A stretch of DNA of 64,000 nucleotides, taken from contig NZ_AVPU01000002.1 of the NCBI RefSeq assembly GCF_000768355.1, forward strand, positions 62,001 to 126,000, read 5' to 3'. Positions 1-7,447 of this stretch are shown one piece after another. Every line of letters begins with the position of its first letter. Position 1 is the stretch's first letter. The DNA is from Lysobacter daejeonensis GH1-9. Lineage in GTDB: Bacteria; Pseudomonadota; Gammaproteobacteria; Xanthomonadales; Xanthomonadaceae. The notes beneath the pieces are model-generated. The model had not been told where the DNA came from, ran no database searches, and saw only the letters and a program-made list of their open reading frames with translations. The position numbers and the translations under genes are program-made.

Positions 1-455
1 TTGACCCCTACACGCTACGCCAGGCTGGATTGGTCGGCGAGTTTCGATCTACTCCCACGGTCCTGCCAGCGCCGGAGTGCGATGGGCTCAATGATGGCGA
101 CGTTTGGGAGCTTTCAACCGAGACGTATCACGAGTACGAGGGCGTGCCGTACTTCGAGGAAGATTGGACTATCGCACCAACCCTTAGCGACCTGTGGTTC
201 CGCGATGAAACTTTGGCGAAATTGATGAGCGGATCAAAGGCGGGGCCAACAGACGCAAACGATAAGTCACTTACCACGCGCGAGCGAAATACGCTCCTGC
301 GAATTATCGCCGGCCTGGCAAAGTACGCTGGAATAGACGTAACCAACGGCAAGGCGGCTGCGCAGATTGAAGCGGCCGTGGCCACTGCTGGGTTTGATGG
401 CCCCAAGGAAAAGACGATCCGAGGCGTCGTGTCCGAGTTGGGCAAGCTGGACTAG
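1..455 (+). CDS. Hypothetical element protein, 5' end off window
   Basis: The frame is open from base 3 with no convincing internal start, so this is probably the C-terminal ~150 residues of a longer protein. The last ~60 residues (from TTRERNTLLRI to the end) form an alpha-helical segment ending in a short charged helix. Similar tails (a 'RE-LLK-I-GMA' type helix, a lysine/alanine linker, then a small winged-helix-like segment) are familiar from phage and plasmid hypothetical proteins, where they may bind DNA. It ends about 100 bp before the next gene, with an inverted repeat in the gap. Function unknown. Confidence 0.6.
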   Translation, partial: DPYTLRQAGLVGEFRSTPTVLPAPECDGLNDGDVWELSTETYHEYEGVPYFEEDWTIAPTLSDLWFRDETLAKLMSGSKAGPTDANDKSLTTRERNTLLRIIAGLAKYAGIDVTNGKAAAQIEAAVATAGFDGPKEKTIRGVVSELGKLD

Positions 456-471
456 GCCGGTAATTACTCAG

Positions 472-495
472 TTAGTCGCGGTAATTCCCGACTAA
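472..495. promoter_or_regulatory. Inverted repeat, possible operator
   Basis: Perfect 7-bp arms TTAGTCG (472-478) and CGACTAA (489-495) are separated by 10 bp, in the gap between the left-edge gene and the small DNA-binding genes. The sequence GGTAATT occurs just before the repeat and again inside it. There is no T-run, so a protein-binding site is more likely than a terminator. The binding protein is unknown; the small HTH proteins encoded just downstream are candidates. Confidence 0.35.
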
Positions 496-560
496 TGCGA
501 CAAAACCGCTATTGAATACGTTCCAACTCGGCCAACACTCGCCGGGATGGAGCAACAACG

Positions 561-806
561 GTGGCACGCAACCTTCAGACGGTTTCACAGTTCGCGGGGG
601 ATACCCCGTTTACGGAAGCCCAGCTGCGCTGGTGGATCTTCCACGCTGATTCGAATGGCCTAGCTGAGGCCGGGGCGGTTGTCCGCATTGGACGGCGCGT
701 CTATCTGGATACCGACGGCTTTGACCGTTGGATCACACGTCAAAATTCCGACCGTCAAAAATCTGACAGCGGGACGCCTGCATTGGAGGTCGCCAATGCC
801 GGCTAA
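561..806 (+). CDS. Small conserved DNA-binding-like protein
   Basis: 81 aa, GTG start with GGAG at 549-552 eight bases upstream. The N-terminus (TVSQFA...FTEAQLRWWIF) and the middle (VRIGRRVYLDTDGFDRWI) match the layout of a small winged-helix or excisionase-like family that is common in proteobacterial mobile elements: a helix pair, then a 'GRRV-ID' beta turn and a last helix. It overlaps the next gene, which encodes a second protein of this general build, so the two are probably co-translated. A role in excision or transcription control is inferred from family and context, not shown. Confidence 0.65.
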   Translation: MARNLQTVSQFAGDTPFTEAQLRWWIFHADSNGLAEAGAVVRIGRRVYLDTDGFDRWITRQNSDRQKSDSGTPALEVANAG

Positions 807-1095
807 CTGCCACTCAATCGGGGCCGGTTACGGCAACGGGACTGGATTTCCCGCCCCTAACGTCGTGCCTATGACGAAGCCCGACACTGAGAGCGACAAC
901 GCACCCCGCCGCAACCTTTCCGAACAGGAGGCCGCCGACTATCTGGGCGTCCTTTCCGTTCGGACCCTCCAAGACTGGAGGCGCAAGCGTACTGGTCCTG
1001 CCTATCTGCGACTTGGTCGGCGGGTGGCATATCCGGTAAGAGACCTGGACGCATTCCTGATGTCCGCGCGCGTCGCGCCAAAGGGTGCATCTTGA
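796..1095 (+). CDS. AlpA/excisionase-like helix-turn-helix protein
   Basis: 99 aa. The start at 796 is supported by GGAGG at 785-789 and overlaps the end of the previous gene; the frame is open further upstream but without a ribosome site. After a ~30-residue variable N-terminus, residues ~35-90 form a MerR/AlpA-type HTH: EQEAADYLGV, then a recognition-helix segment RTLQDWRRK, then the wing RLGRRVAYPVRDLDAFL. Proteins of this class act as excisionases or as transcription factors for integrase genes. Its stop codon overlaps the TTG start of the HNH gene (TTGA). Confidence 0.75.
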   Translation: MPANCHSIGAGYGNGTGFPAPNVVPMTKPDTESDNAPRRNLSEQEAADYLGVLSVRTLQDWRRKRTGPAYLRLGRRVAYPVRDLDAFLMSARVAPKGAS

Positions 1096-1694
1096 GGCCG
1101 CTGGATATGGGGCTGCATCCCCATCCGGTGCAGATCGCGGACGTTGTCCTCCACGAGCCATCGGGCTTCCTAACTTGGCCAGCCAAAGGGCTGATCTACG
1201 GCCGCAGTGGAGAGGTCATCGGGAGCGACTGCGCGGACGGTTACGTGCGCGTCGGTCCCCGCCAAGGGCTCACCAACTACCAATACCCGCACAGGATCAT
1301 CTGGGAGGCGGTTCACGGGCGCATCCCGGAAGGCTATCAAGTCGATCATCTCAACGGGATCAAGCACGACAACCGTATTGCGAACCTGGACGCCGTGACT
1401 CAATCCGAGAACGTTCGGCGGGCAATCGCGATGGGGCTGGCACCCGTAGGTGAGGCGCGCTCGGACTCCAAGTTGACCGCTGAGTTGGTCCGCCAGATCA
1501 GGCGCACTACCAAAGCGGGGCAAAAAACAGTCGCACAGTGGGCCCGTGAGTTGGGCGTGGACCCCGCAACGATCCGCAGTGCGCGCGACGGCACAACCTG
1601 GCGTCACGTGGCCTGCCGAGGGCGGTCCCGTGGGGGGCTTAGTACCACCTTCGGTGGCCACCATCCCGGCAAGTCCCGCAGGAGGCCAAAATGA
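1092..1694 (+). CDS. HNH homing-type endonuclease
   Basis: 200 aa if started at TTG 1092 (overlapping the upstream stop), or 195 aa from ATG 1107, which has GAGG at 1095-1098. Residues ~67-99 hold the HNH_3 core: H67-R at the start of the first strand, then VDHLNG (D85-H86) and the KHDNRIANL segment with N94. Residues ~127-173 look like a DNA-binding HTH of the kind that follows HNH domains in homing endonucleases (AQWARELGVDPATIRSARDG). Such enzymes nick or cut DNA and are frequent freestanding genes in phages. It sits between small regulators and is not inside an intron as far as can be seen. Confidence 0.85.
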   Translation: MRPLDMGLHPHPVQIADVVLHEPSGFLTWPAKGLIYGRSGEVIGSDCADGYVRVGPRQGLTNYQYPHRIIWEAVHGRIPEGYQVDHLNGIKHDNRIANLDAVTQSENVRRAIAMGLAPVGEARSDSKLTAELVRQIRRTTKAGQKTVAQWARELGVDPATIRSARDGTTWRHVACRGRSRGGLSTTFGGHHPGKSRRRPK

Positions 1695-1951
1695 CACGGG
1701 AAGCCTTCAAGAGCGGCCAATTTGGCTCCGCTACAGCCGACGCAGGGCCCGGGTGCTACGACGGTACAGGCGAGGCCCCAGAGGCCCCGAAAAAGGGCCT
1801 CCGCGCGGCTATCGACGCCCACTGCCGCTGGTGTTGCCACGACCCCGCCTCTGGACTCGGCAACTGGCGGCAGCAGACCGGCGCGTGTCGGATCACTTCA
1901 TGCGCCCTTTGGCCTGTTCGTCCTGTGTCCAGGGGAGGTGACCGTGATTGA
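1691..1951 (+). CDS. Small Cys-rich element protein
   Basis: 86 aa, ATG overlapping the HNH stop, GGAGG at 1681-1685. From residue ~35 it has the pattern KGLRAAIDAHC, with C45, C48, C49 and then C66 and C71 followed by WPVRP. This two-pair cysteine layout suggests one zinc site. Close relatives of this short pattern are familiar from many proteobacterial prophages and integrative elements, where no function has been assigned. Its position in an overlapping gene string suggests expression together with the HNH gene. Confidence 0.7.
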   Translation: MTREAFKSGQFGSATADAGPGCYDGTGEAPEAPKKGLRAAIDAHCRWCCHDPASGLGNWRQQTGACRITSCALWPVRPVSRGGDRD

Positions 1952-2135
1952 CCGTCACCCGATAGCTACGCGACTGCCCGACTTGGGCGACCTGACGCGG
2001 TCTCAGCTTCTTGAGCTTGCCCGAGAGCCGTCCGCCGACCGGTGTGACTGGATGCTCCGCGCCTTGGCGGAAGTGTCCACGGTCGTTCGCCGGTTGCAAA
2101 CCCAGCTGGAGCGGGGCGACCCGCCTAGCCGTTAA
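1944..2135 (+). CDS. Hypothetical element protein
   Basis: 63 aa from a GTG start with a strong ribosome site (GGGGAGG, 1932-1938) placed five bases upstream; it overlaps the previous gene by 8 bp. The protein is helical and charged (RSQLLELAREP, LRALAEVSTVVRRLQTQLERG), consistent with a small coiled-coil or HTH protein. No family recognised. Confidence 0.5.
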   Translation: MIDRHPIATRLPDLGDLTRSQLLELAREPSADRCDWMLRALAEVSTVVRRLQTQLERGDPPSR

Positions 2136-2151
2136 GTCGCCGGGGGGCGGA

Positions 2152-2625
2152 ATGGCAAACGACACGACTCGTCGGCGCAAGACGACCGGGCGAAGTGCGG
2201 CCACCTATCTGGGCGTCCCGCATTACGTTTTCAGGTCTGCTGAGTTTGGCGAGCTGGACGGCTGGGAGCTCAAGCTGTTGATTGAGCTTGCCGGCAAGTA
2301 CACCGGCTTCAACAACGGTGATCTGAGCTGCGCATTCTCACAGCTCAAGCATCGTGGTTGGCGCAGCAGCGGAACCCGCCAGAAGGCGCTAAACGGGCTA
2401 CTGGCGCGCAGCTGGATCATCGCTACCCGCACGGGCAGCCGTAACCGCTGCGCCCTGTATGCAGTGACCTGGTGGCCAATTGACCCTTGCGAGGGCAAAG
2501 GGCTGGAGGTGCGGGCAACTGCGACCGCCAGCAACTCATGGCAGAAAACAAAATCTGTGGTCGCTATGCGAACCAATGTGGTCGCTATGCGAACTGAGGA
2601 AGCGTCCGAAAGGGGTCAAAAATGA
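2152..2625 (+). CDS. Replication-like helix-turn-helix protein
   Basis: 157 aa, ATG at 2152. The body (residues ~15-110: VPHYVFRSAEF...ELKLLIELAGKY, then KHRGWRSSGTRQKALNGLL, then NRCALYAVTWWPID) has the layout of a winged-helix DNA-binding protein of the phage/plasmid replication-initiator type: a helix pair, a recognition helix with 'S-GT--KAL--L', and a beta wing. The C-terminal ~25 residues are a low-complexity tail containing VVAMRT twice. That tail is encoded by two copies of a 15-bp DNA repeat which continues beyond the stop codon, so the tail may be a by-product of binding sites placed inside the gene. A role in initiating element replication is inferred. Confidence 0.6.
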   Translation: MANDTTRRRKTTGRSAATYLGVPHYVFRSAEFGELDGWELKLLIELAGKYTGFNNGDLSCAFSQLKHRGWRSSGTRQKALNGLLARSWIIATRTGSRNRCALYAVTWWPIDPCEGKGLEVRATATASNSWQKTKSVVAMRTNVVAMRTEEASERGQK

Positions 2626-2690
2626 CCCATTGGTCGCTATGTGAATCAGTCTCGGGTTGGATTGAGCTTTCAATTGGTCGCTATTCGAAC
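2559..2690 (+). repeat. Four iteron-like direct repeats (GGTCGCTATNCGAAC)
   Basis: Copies at 2559-2573 and 2580-2594 are identical; those at 2632-2646 (GGTCGCTATGTGAAT) and 2676-2690 (GGTCGCTATTCGAAC) are near-identical. All four are in the same orientation. The start-to-start spacings are 21, 52 and 44 bp. Two copies lie in the 3' end of the replication-like gene and two in the non-coding gap behind it; copies 2-4 are preceded by a similar CAAT/CAT-TGG flank. Directly repeated sites next to a replication-initiator-like gene are the usual form of iterons. From 2691 to 2836 nothing else is recognised except a G-rich run near 2711. Confidence 0.6.
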
Positions 2691-2836
2691 ACCTTTATAG
2701 GTTACCAAGGGGGGTGTTGGGGACGGCCGCTCTGCTCTAGCTCTGGATTTGAGGCTTCAGAGCACTCGGCCATTTTCAGCGAACCCGTCGCACAGTCAGA
2801 CAGACCTCTTGCAGCGGCGTTAGCGGCAGGTGCGCC

Positions 2837-3490
2837 ATGACTGGACGACCTAACCTGGCAGGTTACGGCCGCAACGTTTTCCAGAAGAGTGAGCAGTACC
2901 CTGGCTCTGCGGTGGATCAGGCGGCCCGCTACCTGTCGTCATGGAAGGGCGCCGGCATGGCTTGGCATGCGGACTTGGACTGGGTGGCGCCTGACCAGCC
3001 CGATAACCCCGAGTTGGCCGCATTGCGTGTCGTGAAGCGGGCCCGGTTGTTGGAGGGGGCGGCTAAGTCGCTGCGGGGTAGTGGGCGAGTCGGCCAAATG
3101 CGCGAATGGAAGGCGTCCGGAACAAAGGTGGTCATTCCCAAGCACAGGTCCGGGGCGGACATTGCTGCCGCGCTGGCCATGGCGCAGCTGGATGGCCCCT
3201 TAGAGGCCATCCTGCTGCTGGTCTGTTGCGAGGATCTGAGCCAGTGGCCCACCGTGTTGCGTTACGGACGGGTCCGCCTGGCGCACCGGTTCGCGGAGGA
3301 GGCGCTGACGGATGCCATGCATCGGATCATGTGGCGGCGGCCGGTCATGGCCTTGGAGGCGCGGGCAAAGTCGCTGGGTGTACGCAAGGACGCATATCGC
3401 CTGGCTCGAGTACGTGCTGAAGAGATGCTGGGTGGCTGGACGGAGAACGCCGCAGTCCGATTTCTCTTGGCGTTTCGCAGCGATGCTTGA
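2837..3490 (+). CDS. Hypothetical phage-like regulator
   Basis: 217 aa, ATG at 2837. It is mostly helical. The N-terminal half contains DQAARYLSSWKGAG and an arginine-rich segment; the C-terminal ~60 residues (FAEEALTDAMHRIMWRRPVMALEARAKSLGV split by a turn, then RKDAYRLARVRAEEML) form a plausible helix-turn-helix like that ending phage late regulators of the antitermination Q/RinA type. The fit is by pattern only. It lies after the replication block and before cargo genes, the place such a regulator takes in many phages. Confidence 0.5.
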   Translation: MTGRPNLAGYGRNVFQKSEQYPGSAVDQAARYLSSWKGAGMAWHADLDWVAPDQPDNPELAALRVVKRARLLEGAAKSLRGSGRVGQMREWKASGTKVVIPKHRSGADIAAALAMAQLDGPLEAILLLVCCEDLSQWPTVLRYGRVRLAHRFAEEALTDAMHRIMWRRPVMALEARAKSLGVRKDAYRLARVRAEEMLGGWTENAAVRFLLAFRSDA

Positions 3491-3549
3491 CCCAGAATGC
3501 CGAGAGACACACCATTCCCATGGGTTATTACCGTTTCTTCGGAGTTGGT

Positions 3550-3936
3550 ATGCGCGCGATAGTGACTGCGCTGCTGCTTGCCGCCAGCGCAAGCTTGAAT
3601 GCGGCGGAACGTGTAGACGAAATCCCCCCGCAATTTCGCGGGAGTTGGGATGCTCGGTTGGAGGACTGCGGTTCTGGCCGAAACGATTCGGCCCTATCCG
3701 TTCGAGCTCGCGATATTTCCTACTACGAAAGCGAAGGGCCGGCTCGTGCTGTGGTTATCAACGGCCGGTATGAGGTGGCGTTGATTCTAGAGCTTTCCGG
3801 CGAGGGTCAAACGTGGCTGACAACAGAGCAATTCAAGCTCTCCCCGGGTGAAGATCGTCTAATTTCGACTAGTGACAGCGGGGCGGAGTTCGTTAGGTTC
3901 CGTTGTCCGCAGTCTCCTAAGTCCATCTGGCGATGA
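3550..3936 (+). CDS. Exported hypothetical protein
   Basis: 128 aa from ATG 3550 (GGAG at 3541-3544); the frame is open upstream, but this start gives a clean signal peptide, MRAIVTALLLAASASLNA, cut before AERVDEIP. The mature part of ~110 residues begins with PPQFRGSWDARLEDCG, a 'P--F-G-W----C' opening seen in small periplasmic proteins, and has two cysteines (one here, one near the end in FRCPQ) that could pair. Predicted mostly beta. Not recognised further. First of several exported proteins in the element. Confidence 0.6.
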   Translation: MRAIVTALLLAASASLNAAERVDEIPPQFRGSWDARLEDCGSGRNDSALSVRARDISYYESEGPARAVVINGRYEVALILELSGEGQTWLTTEQFKLSPGEDRLISTSDSGAEFVRFRCPQSPKSIWR

Positions 3937-4020
3937 ACCGAAGGGGCGGGACCGGTTTACACCCGGCCAATGACCTATAGGGATAGGGACACTCGCCCCC
4001 CGGCTATGTCACCTCGCGCG

Positions 4021-4215
4021 CCACCCCGCGATACGGGTGGCAATCCCTATTCCCGTTCAAGACGGGGTGATTAGGGGGAGATTGGTGGCGCTTCCATCTT
4101 GGCGGAGATGGGCGCTCGGTTGTCCACCGTGTCCGGCGGTCTATCCGGACAACACCCGCCGCCTCGTCAGGCTCAAGACGACCGCGCCGCCCCGGTATAC
4201 GGGCGGCCCCTTTTT
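4021..4215 (+). ncRNA. Candidate structured RNA with terminator
   Basis: The 340-bp gap between two genes holds six consecutive local hairpins. (A) 4021-4026/4035-4040. (B) 4052-4056/4062-4066, a five-base loop closed by CCCGT/ACGGG. (C) 4088-4115, GCGC plus CCATCT pairing with AGATGG plus GCGC. (D) 4119-4125/4147-4153 GTTGTCC/GGACAAC, with a nested ACCG/CGGT. (F) 4164-4168/4177-4181. (E) 4186-4192/4201-4207 followed by five T. The motif TCAAGACG occurs in both B and F. No convincing ORF with a ribosome site covers the region. This is what an independently terminated small RNA, or a structured leader of the next gene, would look like. Bases 3937-4020 show only weak repeats. Confidence 0.4.
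4186..4215 (+). terminator. Rho-independent terminator
   Basis: Stem GCCGCCC (4186-4192) and GGGCGGC (4201-4207) around an eight-base loop, then CCC and TTTTT (4211-4215). It is read in the + direction and closes the structured region before the 777-aa gene, whose own start is 62 bp further on. Confidence 0.7.
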
Positions 4216-4277
4216 CTGGGTCGCAATGACTGCGGCCCTTCATTAACTCCACCTGGCGGGTGGGTCAAGGACGACAA

Positions 4278-6611
4278 ATGGCGAAGTACCGGGTACAGGC
4301 TCCTGATGGGAGTGTGTTTGAAGTTCAGGCACCTGAGGGCGCGTCTCAAGACGAGGTATTGGCGTACGCGCAGGCCAACTATGGGCAGGGTCGAAAGACC
4401 TACCCCGAGGCGCAGCTAGGCAGCGCCCTGCAGAAGGCGCACGCAGCAGGGGACGTGGCCGGTGCGCGTCAGCTAGCGGATCAGATCCGCTGGCAGCGGG
4501 CACAAGGCGCCGAGGTTGGCGGTGGCGACTTCGATGACCTGATCCCCAAGCAGCGAGGGGACTTTGATGACCTGATTCCGCAGTCAACCGACGGCAATGC
4601 GACCAGGGCGCCTACCCGGCGACTCGCGGAGATGACTGCGCGGGCAAAGTTTGACGAGCTCAAGGCTTCATCGCCCGCCTATGCGGCAATGAGTGATGAC
4701 GAGTTCGCCCGGCGCGTATATCAGAAGCATTACGCGGGCCAAATGTCGTACGGCCAGTACGCCGCAAAAGTTGGCCTGAATCCGCCACCTGAGTCCAACC
4801 GCGCAGGCCGCGCCGATTTCGGCAACGTCCGCGCAGGTGTCGCTTTTGACGGCGCTGGCGCCAAGCGACGCGACCCGTTGGAAGTGCGAGCGATTGGCGG
4901 CCAAGGACACCCGTACACAGGGCCGTTGCTTTCGGGGCCCGGCGCTGGACCTTCTAAGTCTGACGCTGAGATTGCTCAGATCATGGCGCAGTCCGAGCGT
5001 GGCGCGATTCGTCGCACGCCAGAACAAGCCAAGCGTGACGCCTTCCGCGAGCTTCCTGCGCCGGTTCGCGCATTGATCGGCGTTGGCTCTAGCGTCGGGC
5101 GGGCTGGGCGCGGGGCTAACCAGTTGTATGCAGCTGCCGCTGATTTCATTGCGCCGCAAAATCAAAGCCTGTCCGGGCTGATTACCGGTGAGCCCACGTC
5201 GCGGTATCGACGGGCGCTGGCCAATGAAGTCGAAGCCCGCAACCGCGACGCGTATATGCAGGGTGATCTGGCCGCCACGTTGGGTGGCGTTGCCGGTGAC
5301 ATTGGTTTGATGGCTGCGCCGGGTGGTGCTGTGGCGCGGACGTTTGGAACGACCGGGCGGGCTGCAGTTGCGAGCAATGCGGCATTGGCTGCGGGCTACA
5401 ACGCACTACAGCCTGTAGCCCACCAGGAGAGCCGAGGCCAAAATGCGGCTGTGGGTGCTGCGTTCGGTGCGGGTGGCCAGTGGGTGGGGAATGCTCTGGG
5501 CCAAGTCGGTCAGCGTGCGGCCAACGCCGTGCCTGAGCTGACGCAGGCGCTTGGGCGCCGAGCGCAGGCCATGGGGATTCCCCTGCATGCATCGCAGGTG
5601 TCCGACTCGTTGCCGGTGAAGGTCGCGGCCAGCGCCGGCAAGTACCTGCCCTTTAGTGGCTATGGCGGTGCGGCAAAGCGGCAGCAAGAGGCGTTCAACC
5701 GAGCGGTGGGCCGTACCTTCGGCGTGGATGTTCCCAAGATCACGGATGACGTGATGCGGGATGCCCGCCAAGCCATGAGCCGGCAGTTTGAGGGCATCTA
5801 CGAGCGGAACGCTGTACCTCTGACCGAGAAGGGCGTCCGCAAGCTGGCCGAGATTGAGCGGGAAGCGTCGCGCCGTCTGACCAATGACGAGGCCCAAGTC
5901 CTACGGAACCAGCTGGACGACATTCTGGCTAACGCAGACGACGGGCTCCTCACCGGGCAGAAGTACCAGGCTGTGCGCACCACGCTCAAGAAGGCTGAGG
6001 ACAAGACCAAGTTGGGCCTTGCCGTGCGGGATATGCGGCAGGCTCTGGACGACTTGGCCGCCGACTCAGTGGGCCCGGAGGACGCTGCAGCACTCAAGGC
6101 ACTGCGATCTCAGTGGGCGAACTTCCGGACCGTGGAGAACGCGCGGAAGCAGGCCGCCGGCGCGAGTGACGACATTCGCCCCGGCGCATTGTGGCCCCTG
6201 ATCCGCAACGGCAGCACCAAGGAAATGCGGGAGCTTGCTCGGATGGGTCAGACCATCCTGAAGGACCCGATTGCCGACTCCGGCACTGCGCAGCGGTCGA
6301 TGATCTACAACGTCCTGATGGGCGGCACGAGCATCGCCAACCCGGCCTTGATTCCGATGGTTGGGCAGGCGGCGCTAGGCGGGGCAACGCTTGGGCGCGC
6401 GGCGAACAGTAACGCCCTTGCCAAGTTGCTGCTTCGGGAAAACAGGGGCTTGCCTACGAGCAAGCTGGCCAAGCTCCTGCAGGGGGCAAATCCCCGCGTG
6501 ATGCCCGCTGCCGGCGCGGCTACCAACCGGGCGGGACTGGAGTTTGAAGTGACGGGCGGACGCCCAATCACGGACGACGAATTTGAGCGCGAGTTCGGCT
6601 ACCGGCCGTGA
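4278..6611 (+). CDS. Large phage virion/ejection-like protein
   Basis: 777 aa from ATG 4278. It opens with MAKYRVQAPDGSVFEVQAPE, then EDEVLAYAQANY-type residues: a ~35-residue motif (beta hairpin plus helix) that starts many phage virion and DNA-ejection proteins. Residues ~45-110 carry ALQKAHAAGDVAGARQLADQ and two short FDDLIP repeats. The middle is Gly/Ala-rich and amphipathic (AAVGAAFGAGGQWVGNAL), and the C-terminal half is long alpha-helical. No lysozyme, protease or transglycosylase motif was seen. It could be an internal virion protein; without other structural genes nearby this stays tentative. Confidence 0.6.
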   Translation: MAKYRVQAPDGSVFEVQAPEGASQDEVLAYAQANYGQGRKTYPEAQLGSALQKAHAAGDVAGARQLADQIRWQRAQGAEVGGGDFDDLIPKQRGDFDDLIPQSTDGNATRAPTRRLAEMTARAKFDELKASSPAYAAMSDDEFARRVYQKHYAGQMSYGQYAAKVGLNPPPESNRAGRADFGNVRAGVAFDGAGAKRRDPLEVRAIGGQGHPYTGPLLSGPGAGPSKSDAEIAQIMAQSERGAIRRTPEQAKRDAFRELPAPVRALIGVGSSVGRAGRGANQLYAAAADFIAPQNQSLSGLITGEPTSRYRRALANEVEARNRDAYMQGDLAATLGGVAGDIGLMAAPGGAVARTFGTTGRAAVASNAALAAGYNALQPVAHQESRGQNAAVGAAFGAGGQWVGNALGQVGQRAANAVPELTQALGRRAQAMGIPLHASQVSDSLPVKVAASAGKYLPFSGYGGAAKRQQEAFNRAVGRTFGVDVPKITDDVMRDARQAMSRQFEGIYERNAVPLTEKGVRKLAEIEREASRRLTNDEAQVLRNQLDDILANADDGLLTGQKYQAVRTTLKKAEDKTKLGLAVRDMRQALDDLAADSVGPEDAAALKALRSQWANFRTVENARKQAAGASDDIRPGALWPLIRNGSTKEMRELARMGQTILKDPIADSGTAQRSMIYNVLMGGTSIANPALIPMVGQAALGGATLGRAANSNALAKLLLRENRGLPTSKLAKLLQGANPRVMPAAGAATNRAGLEFEVTGGRPITDDEFEREFGYRP

Positions 6612-6633
6612 ACGCCAGCGAGGCTGATTAGCG

Positions 6634-7281
6634 ATGACGAAAGAAAATGAGAAGAGGGACCCGGGCGTCCTTCAGATGAAGGACGACGGTCGTCCCGAGC
6701 CGGACCAGGTGGCGGACGCAATCATGCAGGGGGTGACCCATAGCGCCGTCACCGCCCATGTTTTCGCAAGCCCGTCTTGGGCCGGGTTGGATCTGACGAG
6801 TTGCGTGCATAGCCTTCGCGACCAGGTGAAGGCCGTGAACGGTGGTGACCTTGCAGGGCTGGAAAGCATGCTCTTGGGGCAGGCGGTGGCGTTGTCGGCA
6901 ATGTTCAATGCCTGCGTCCAACGAGCGGCGACAGCCATGGGCACACACCCCAAGTTGATGGAGCAATACATGCGCTTGGGTTTGAAGGCACAGAGTCAGT
7001 GCAGGACGACTCTGGAAACCATTGCGGAGATCAAGAACCCACGTCCGGTGGCCTTCGTGAAACAGGCCAACATTGCGAACGGGCACCAGCAGGTCAACAA
7101 CGGCGTGGCCACTGATAGGGACCACGCGCGTGGGGAGGAAAACCCTTTTGCGCCAAACAAACTTTTGGAGGGTGGGAATGTCGCACGGCTGGACACCAGA
7201 ACGACGCGCGCGTCAGGCGGAGATGATTCGACGCTGGAAACCGTGGGAACACGCGACCGGGCCGCGAACGGACGCGGGTAA
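6634..7281 (+). CDS. Conserved hypothetical protein of mobile elements
   Basis: 215 aa. The central part (LLGQAVALSAMFN through KAQSQCRTTLETIAEIKNPRP, VAFVKQANIANGHQQVNNG) is a well-conserved unassigned family familiar from many proteobacterial genomes, with the hallmark 'KNPRPVAFV-QANIA-G-QQVNNG' around residues 130-155. The N-terminal two thirds are helical. The last ~60 residues are variable and overlap the next gene, as usual for this pair. Function unknown. Confidence 0.65.
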   Translation: MTKENEKRDPGVLQMKDDGRPEPDQVADAIMQGVTHSAVTAHVFASPSWAGLDLTSCVHSLRDQVKAVNGGDLAGLESMLLGQAVALSAMFNACVQRAATAMGTHPKLMEQYMRLGLKAQSQCRTTLETIAEIKNPRPVAFVKQANIANGHQQVNNGVATDRDHARGEENPFAPNKLLEGGNVARLDTRTTRASGGDDSTLETVGTRDRAANGRG

Positions 7282-7384
7282 AGCGGCCTCATCGCTCAAT
7301 GCGTGGAAGGGTGGCGCGCGCCCTGCGCTGCGTGAGCTTGCGCGGCTACTGCGCGAGCAAAGAGAGTGGCACGAGGCCCTGTAA
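7178..7384 (+). CDS. Small conserved basic protein
   Basis: 68 aa from ATG 7178, preceded by GGAGGG (7167-7172), entirely out of frame with and partly inside the end of the previous gene. It carries the hallmark TPERRARQAEMIRRWKPWE, then TGPRTDAGKAASSLNAWKGG, typical of a short basic protein that commonly accompanies the QANIA/QQVNNG family. The basic, tryptophan-containing body suggests nucleic-acid contact; no role is known. Confidence 0.7.
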   Translation: MSHGWTPERRARQAEMIRRWKPWEHATGPRTDAGKAASSLNAWKGGARPALRELARLLREQREWHEAL

Positions 7385-7447
7385 TCGGGGCCCCCTCAAC
7401 GGTTGCCCAGCAAGGGCAAGTTGATGGAAACCAGCCCAGGAGGGGCG

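Noticed and set aside
2622..2840. A 72-aa frame overlapping the replication-like gene's stop (ATGA)
   Set aside because: It contains two of the four iteron-like repeats, has odd composition and no family resemblance. Treated as non-coding, although the overlap would permit translation.
4037..4246. A 69-aa frame in the hairpin region
   Set aside because: No ribosome site, no recognisable fold, and the sequence is dominated by inverted repeats ending in a terminator.
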